Below are positions 59,290 through 64,000 of a DNA stretch of 64,000 bases, piece by piece. Origin of the DNA: Betaproteobacteria bacterium (GTDB lineage: Bacteria; Pseudomonadota; Gammaproteobacteria; Burkholderiales; SG8-41). Both the position numbers and the translations under genes were made by a program. A model generated the notes under the pieces. The model saw nothing but the letters and a program-made list of their open reading frames with translations, ran no database searches and was not told where the DNA came from. The stretch is from NCBI GenBank assembly GCA_025363435.1, contig JANYDY010000115.1, forward strand, positions 21,484-85,483, in the 5' to 3' direction. Positions within the stretch are counted from its first letter, which is position 1, and each line of letters opens with the position of its first letter.

Positions 59290-62200
59290 CTAACGGCGCG
59301 GCGTGCCCGGGCCGTTGCCGCGGCCTTCCCGATACAAATTCACGCCGTCGCCCTGTACTGCCAGCACCGGCGCCGGCAATGCACTGGTACTCGGTGCCGC
59401 AAGCGCGACCGGCGTCGCGGCGCCTGCTGCGGGTGCTGCAGGATTCGCCGGTTTTGCCGCGGGCGGGGCGACAATTCCTTTTGCAATTACTGCGTCGTTA
59501 TTTGCGGTCGGCGCAGGCGTATTGTTGCCGCCCGTTGCAGCCGCGAGCGGTTTTGCCGCGGGTTTCCCGCCGCTGCTTGCAGCGATAGCGACGCACGAGC
59601 CACCGCCACCGGGCGCGGCAGCTGTGCCGGGCGGGCAGTTCACTGTTGCCTGATTTGAGTTGCTGTCGCTCGCGGTTGCAGTACCGCTAGACGCGGTGCC
59701 GCCGCCAGTCGTCGAGCCACCGGGATCGGTCGAGCCACCGGTGCCGCCGGTTGTGCCGCCACCGGTACCACCGGTCGAACCGCTTGATGCCGTTGAAGTG
59801 CCGCCGCCGGGCGTCGAGCCACCGGGGTCGGTCGAGCCACCAGTGCCGCCGGTTGTGCCGCCGCCGGTGCCACCGGTCGAACCGCTTGATGCCGTTGAGG
59901 TGCCGCCACCGCCGGTAGTCGAACCACCGGGCTCGGTTGAGCCACCGGTGCCGCCGGTTGTGCCGCCACCGGTGCCACCGGTTGTGCCGCCACCGGTGCC
60001 ACCGGTCGAACCGCTTGATGCTGTTGAGGTGCCACCGCCGCCGGTAGTCGAACCACCGGGATCGGTTGAGCCACCGGTGCCGCCGGTTGTGCCGCCGCCA
60101 GCACCGCTGGTCGAACCGCTTGATGCCGTTGAGGTGCCGCCACCGCCGGTAGTCGAACCACCGGGATCGGTCGAGCCACCAGTGCCGCCGGTCGTGCCGC
60201 CGCCGGTGCCACCGGTCGAACCGGTTGATGCCGTTGAAGTGCCACCACCTGTCGTCGAACCACCGGGATCGGTTGAACCACCGGTGCCGCCGGTTGTTCC
60301 GCCGCCAGTACCGCCGGTGGGCGTGCCTCCGCCACCGGTACCAGTTGTTCCACCGGGCGTAGTCGAACCCGGATCAACGCCGGCGACCGGACCAGTGGGT
60401 GCGGGCGGGCCGGCGGGATCGGGCGGGGTGCCGCCAGGTGTAGTCGAACCCGGATCGACACCGGCGACCGGACCAGTGGGTGCGGGCGGACCGGCGGGAT
60501 CAGGCGGTGCGCCGCCGGGTGTAGTCGAACCCGGATCGACGCCTGCGACCGGACCAGTGGGTGCAGGCGGACCGGCGGGATCAGGCGCGGTGCCGCCGGG
60601 CGTAGTCGAACCCGGATCGACGCCTGCGACCGGACCTGTGGGTGCAGGCGGACCGGCGGGATCAGGCGGTGTGCCGCCAGGTGTAGTCGAGCCCGGATCA
60701 ACGCCTGCAACCGGACCTGTGGGTGCGGGCGGACCGGCGGGGTCGGGCGGTGTTCCACCGGATGTTGTTGTTCCGGGATCAATAGCGACGGGACCGATCG
60801 GTGTCGTCGGATCGGTTGGATCGGGCGGCGTTCCACCTGGCGGTGTAGTGCCCGGATCAATAGCGACCGGACCGATCGGTGTGGTCGGATCGGGCGGTGT
60901 GGTACCCGGTGGTGTGGTGCCGGGATCGGGCGGGCCTGCGATCGGACCGACCGGTGTGGTCGGATCTGGCGGTGTGGTACCTGGTGGTGTGGTGCCCGGA
61001 TCGGGCGGACCAACAACGACCGGACCGATTGGATCAGGTGGCGTGGTTCCCGGAGGCGGTGTCGTCGGATCATCGGGCGGCACATAGGTAATGACGATGA
61101 CAGGGTCGCCGGGATCAGTCGACCCGGTACCCGGTGTTGGCAACGGACTGCCACCGGTGCCCGGCGGAGTTGTTCCGCCAGGTGGCGTGGTCGAACCCGT
61201 ACCCGGAGGGGAGGAAGGAGGTGTCGATGGTATTGTGCCGGTTGCCGTGCCTGTTGCACCACCGGTAGGACCGCTCGACGGCCCTGCAGTGCCGGGGCCA
61301 CCGCCACCACCGCCCCCGCCGCCTCCACCACCCCCGCCGCCTCCACCACCGCCTCCGCCGCCCCCACCCCCGCCACCGGGGACAACGCCGGTGCCCGGCG
61401 TCGGTGTTCCACCGGGTGTCCATGTTCCTGTGCCCGTGGGTATCGTGCCGCTGGTGCCGCTGCCGCCCGTCGCAATGGTGGCAGTCGTGTGCGTGAAAAT
61501 TGTTCCGGTAGTGGAAACCGCAAGCGTGCGGCTGCCGATGTTGAACGGCGTAACACCGGTCACCGAATCGGAACCGGTGTGAATGTTGCCGGTTAGCGTA
61601 TTGCTCGGTCCCGAACTGACCGTCGTGCCGCTGACGGTGATCGCAGCGGTCGCATTGAATTTATTGAGCAGATCAAGCGAATAATTCGTATTGATCGTCT
61701 GCTTGCTGCCGGGCAGGCCGATCAGGGTACTGGTTGCCGTGGTTGATGCCGTGCTGATCAACATGCCGGACGCCGCCGGCAATGCGCCGACGGTGGTCGA
61801 TAGATCCGCGCCTGCCGCACCGGCGCCGGTGATCTTGATCGTGTCGCCGACGTTGATGCCGGCGCTCGAATTGACAATCAGCGTGCCGCTGCCGGCGCGT
61901 ATGGTGCCGGTGGTCGTGAACGGTCCGCCGAACAGCGGCGTAATCGTTACCGTGACATTGTTGACCGCGGTGGTTGCGCTGGCGCCCAGCGTGATCAGCG
62001 GGCCGAGCGCCGATATCGTTGTGGAGAGAGTGGCGCCGCCGGGGCCTGCACCGAGCACATCGATGGTGCTGCCAGCACTGAAACCGCTGGTGGTATTGAC
62101 CGTCAGCAGATCGGAGCCCGCGGTGGCATTGCCGACTGCATTGGTGTGGTAGTCGATCGAGTTGAATACGCCGACGGTGTTCGACAGCGTATAGGGTTGC

Positions 62201-64000
62201 AATGAGACATTGACACCGGCGGCCGTCGTGTAATTGCCGGCCGCACTCGGCAGCGACAGCGTGTTTGCCTTGAACAGCAGGTTGGTGCCGGTGCTGTTCA
62301 GCGCTTCGAGCGTAATGCCGCCCGCGCCGCCGGCAACCAGCGCCAGATTGTTCACCGTGCCGACATTGTGCGCGACGATATTACCGGTGGTCGATACGTT
62401 GAGATTGCGCGCGCCCAGACTCAGCGCACCGTCGTTGCCGATGAATACATTGCCGGTCTGCCGCGGTGTGCCGGTAATGCCCAGCGGGAAGGTCGGCGGG
62501 AAAGTACCGCTGGTGTCACCGCCGATGGTGAGGTTGGCCTGCGGATGAAATTGATTGAGCAGCGCCGACGAATAATTGGTCGAGCCGGCGCCGACCGCCG
62601 TATTGGTAACTGCGGCGCCCGCTACCGCTGCCGTCACCAGATCGTTGATGGTGACGGAGGTGCCGGTGATGGCAGTGATCGATGTCGTCAATGCGGCGCC
62701 GCCGACGCCGGCGCCGGCGACAACGATGGTGTCGCCGACCGCGAAGCCGGTGCCCGAGCCAACCGTCAGCACCTTGGGCTGAGTGATCGCGGCATTCGTT
62801 ATTGCCGTGGTCACCGCGGTACCGACGACGATTGCGGACGACGCCGGCAGCGCGTTTACAGTCGCCACCAGCGCAGCGCTAGCCGCGCCCGCGCCGGCAA
62901 CGCTGATGCTGTCGCCGGGGTTGATGCCCGCGCTCGATGAAATAATCAATGTGCTCGAGCCGCTGCGGATCGAGCCGGTTGTGGTGAATGTTGCGCCGAC
63001 TGTCGGGGTAACGGTGACAACAACGTCGGTTACGTTAGTGGCGGCAGCGCCGCTGAGTGTGACGAGCGGGCCCAGCCCGGTAATCGTGGTTCGTACCGAA
63101 GCGCCGGCAGTGCCGGCGCCGGCGATATCAATGGTGTCGCCTTTACTGAATCCGCTGGTGGCGCTGACGGTGATGACATCGGTTGTTGCCGCGGCAGTGC
63201 CGGATATCGACAGATTGCCGCCCGTGGTGGCGGCATGCGGCAGGTCGGTGCCCGTCGCATTATTAATGCCGATCACGTTGCCGGTGGTGAATGGCTGCAG
63301 CACGACATTGACGCCGGATGTGGTCAGCGCCTGGGTAATCGTCAGGTTATCGGCGCGCAACAAAATATTCTGACCGGAACTGTTGAGCAGCGTGATCGTT
63401 TGTTTTGCGCCGGCGGCTTCCGAACTCAACGCCAGATTGCCGGTGACGTTGATCGCCGCGGCGCTCAGATCGCCGCCGGTGCGCAGTGTCACATTGCCGG
63501 CGCGCAGATCCTTGTTCTCGCCGATGCGATAGGTCGAGGTCGCATCGGGCGTCGTCGTCCACGCGCTTGCAATTATCAGTTTGTGCGCGTCGTTGCTGGT
63601 GATCGTCGCGATCTGGCCGACGCCGGTGCCGCCGGTGATTTCGATTTTTCTGCCGGCATGCTGATTGGTGGCGAAGGTGCTGTTGTTATCGGTCAGCGAC
63701 GAGGCCGGCACGGTGGCGCCGCTGCTTGCCGTGCCGGTGGTTGCAACGTCCTGCACACCGAGCGTAAATGCGGTTAACGCGCCGGTGCGCGCAGTGTTGT
63801 CGATGGTGGCATCCTTGCTGCCGTTGAGCAGCAGGGATGCGACATTGGTTTTCAGATCGAAGGTGCCCTTGCCGACTTCAGCAGTCAGATTGAGCAGGCT
63901 CGCTTCGATGCTGCCCGAGCCGGTGGTTGTTGCTTTCGTGTCGCCAACCAGAAACAGCAGCAGTTGGCCGGTGCGGTCGGTCACCGGCGAGGTATCGTCG
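59290..64000 (-). CDS. Very large repeat-rich surface/adhesin-type protein (5' end beyond the window)
   Basis: Continuous minus-strand ORF of at least 1564 aa: beta-helix-like repeats (GDTIxxxGAGxxGAxLxTTI), poly-Gly, Pro/Asp/Thr tandem repeats, Ala/Pro-rich C-terminus ending LYREGRGNGPGTPRR. Confidence 0.8.
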   Translation of the reverse strand, partial: DDTSPVTDRTGQLLLFLVGDTKATTTGSGSIEASLLNLTAEVGKGTFDLKTNVASLLLNGSKDATIDNTARTGALTAFTLGVQDVATTGTASSGATVPASSLTDNNSTFATNQHAGRKIEITGGTGVGQIATITSNDAHKLIIASAWTTTPDATSTYRIGENKDLRAGNVTLRTGGDLSAAAINVTGNLALSSEAAGAKQTITLLNSSGQNILLRADNLTITQALTTSGVNVVLQPFTTGNVIGINNATGTDLPHAATTGGNLSISGTAAATTDVITVSATSGFSKGDTIDIAGAGTAGASVRTTITGLGPLVTLSGAAATNVTDVVVTVTPTVGATFTTTGSIRSGSSTLIISSSAGINPGDSISVAGAGAASAALVATVNALPASSAIVVGTAVTTAITNAAITQPKVLTVGSGTGFAVGDTIVVAGAGVGGAALTTSITAITGTSVTINDLVTAAVAGAAVTNTAVGAGSTNYSSALLNQFHPQANLTIGGDTSGTFPPTFPLGITGTPRQTGNVFIGNDGALSLGARNLNVSTTGNIVAHNVGTVNNLALVAGGAGGITLEALNSTGTNLLFKANTLSLPSAAGNYTTAAGVNVSLQPYTLSNTVGVFNSIDYHTNAVGNATAGSDLLTVNTTSGFSAGSTIDVLGAGPGGATLSTTISALGPLITLGASATTAVNNVTVTITPLFGGPFTTTGTIRAGSGTLIVNSSAGINVGDTIKITGAGAAGADLSTTVGALPAASGMLISTASTTATSTLIGLPGSKQTINTNYSLDLLNKFNATAAITVSGTTVSSGPSNTLTGNIHTGSDSVTGVTPFNIGSRTLAVSTTGTIFTHTTATIATGGSGTSGTIPTGTGTWTPGGTPTPGTGVVPGGGGGGGGGGGGGGGGGGGGGGGGGGGPGTAGPSSGPTGGATGTATGTIPSTPPSSPPGTGSTTPPGGTTPPGTGGSPLPTPGTGSTDPGDPVIVITYVPPDDPTTPPPGTTPPDPIGPVVVGPPDPGTTPPGTTPPDPTTPVGPIAGPPDPGTTPPGTTPPDPTTPIGPVAIDPGTTPPGGTPPDPTDPTTPIGPVAIDPGTTTSGGTPPDPAGPPAPTGPVAGVDPGSTTPGGTPPDPAGPPAPTGPVAGVDPGSTTPGGTAPDPAGPPAPTGPVAGVDPGSTTPGGAPPDPAGPPAPTGPVAGVDPGSTTPGGTPPDPAGPPAPTGPVAGVDPGSTTPGGTTGTGGGGTPTGGTGGGTTGGTGGSTDPGGSTTGGGTSTASTGSTGGTGGGTTGGTGGSTDPGGSTTGGGGTSTASSGSTSGAGGGTTGGTGGSTDPGGSTTGGGGTSTASSGSTGGTGGGTTGGTGGGTTGGTGGSTEPGGSTTGGGGTSTASSGSTGGTGGGTTGGTGGSTDPGGSTPGGGTSTASSGSTGGTGGGTTGGTGGSTDPGGSTTGGGTASSGTATASDSNSNQATVNCPPGTAAAPGGGGSCVAIAASSGGKPAAKPLAAATGGNNTPAPTANNDAVIAKGIVAPPAAKPANPAAPAAGAATPVALAAPSTSALPAPVLAVQGDGVNLYREGRGNGPGTPRR
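59690..60330 (-). repeat. Coding tandem repeat, about 34-43 aa per unit (GGTGGGTTGGTGGSTDPGGSTTGGGGTSTASSGST)
   Basis: Marker 'cttgatgc' recurs at about 59783, 59885, 60014, 60119 and (variant) 60224: periods 102, 129, 105, 105 bp, all multiples of 3. Confidence 0.85.
60360..60765 (-). repeat. Five-copy 81-bp coding tandem repeat (27 aa, PAGPPAPTGPVAGVDPGSTTPGGTPPD)
   Basis: 'tagtcgaRcccggatc' at 60360, 60441, 60522, 60603, 60684: exact 81-bp spacing. Confidence 0.92.

Noticed and set aside
59690-60765. Regular repeats considered as a CRISPR array
   Set aside because: Repeats are contiguous, multiples of 3 and coding; no unique spacers and no cas genes.
59660-61087. 475-aa plus-strand ORF of VPPP/VEPPGSVEPPVPP repeats
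   Set aside because: Exact antisense of the tandem repeats of the large minus-strand ORF; open only because of repeat composition. The minus frame has non-repetitive flanks that make sense as protein.
59640-61556. 638-aa minus-strand Arg/Pro/His-rich ORF
   Set aside because: Alternative frame over the same repeats, overlapping the 59290-64000 ORF; no plausible domains.

Overview
This 64-kb chromosomal window reads like a GC-rich betaproteobacterium (taxonomy is inferred from gene content and not proven). Most of 1-45 kb is dense housekeeping sequence: fnr/hemN, homospermidine synthase, dapA-bamC, roxA-like cupin, bcp-slyD, mutS, HD-GYP, ABC-F, suhB, trmJ, FTR1, cysE, an iscR-NifS-iscA-sufBCDS-sufU-nfu Fe-S operon, serB, mfd, an AmmeMemoRadiSam trio, ispDF, envZ/ompR and a DUF1800/DUF1501 pair. 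The accessory part is about 45.6-64 kb. It holds an orphan DndB-like DGQHR protein, then a co-directional Tad/Flp pilus locus (47.6-59.2 kb), and convergent to it a very large, low-complexity, repeat-rich surface-type protein that runs off the right edge. The Tad locus is atypical. Its CpaF/TadA ATPase carries an N-terminal FHA domain, no CpaE/TadZ or prepilin peptidase is visible, five proteins carry a shared GQ-type prepilin motif or N-terminus, and a DUF192 gene and an unrecognised secreted protein are embedded in the gene run. Other points worth checking are a REPIN-like inverted repeat pair inserted in frame inside mfd, two tandem IscR-type operators before iscR plus a related site before cysE, a Fur box before FTR1, an FNR box before hemN, and a repeated Cys-x6-Cys protein. 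No tRNA, rRNA, CRISPR array or transposase was recognised.
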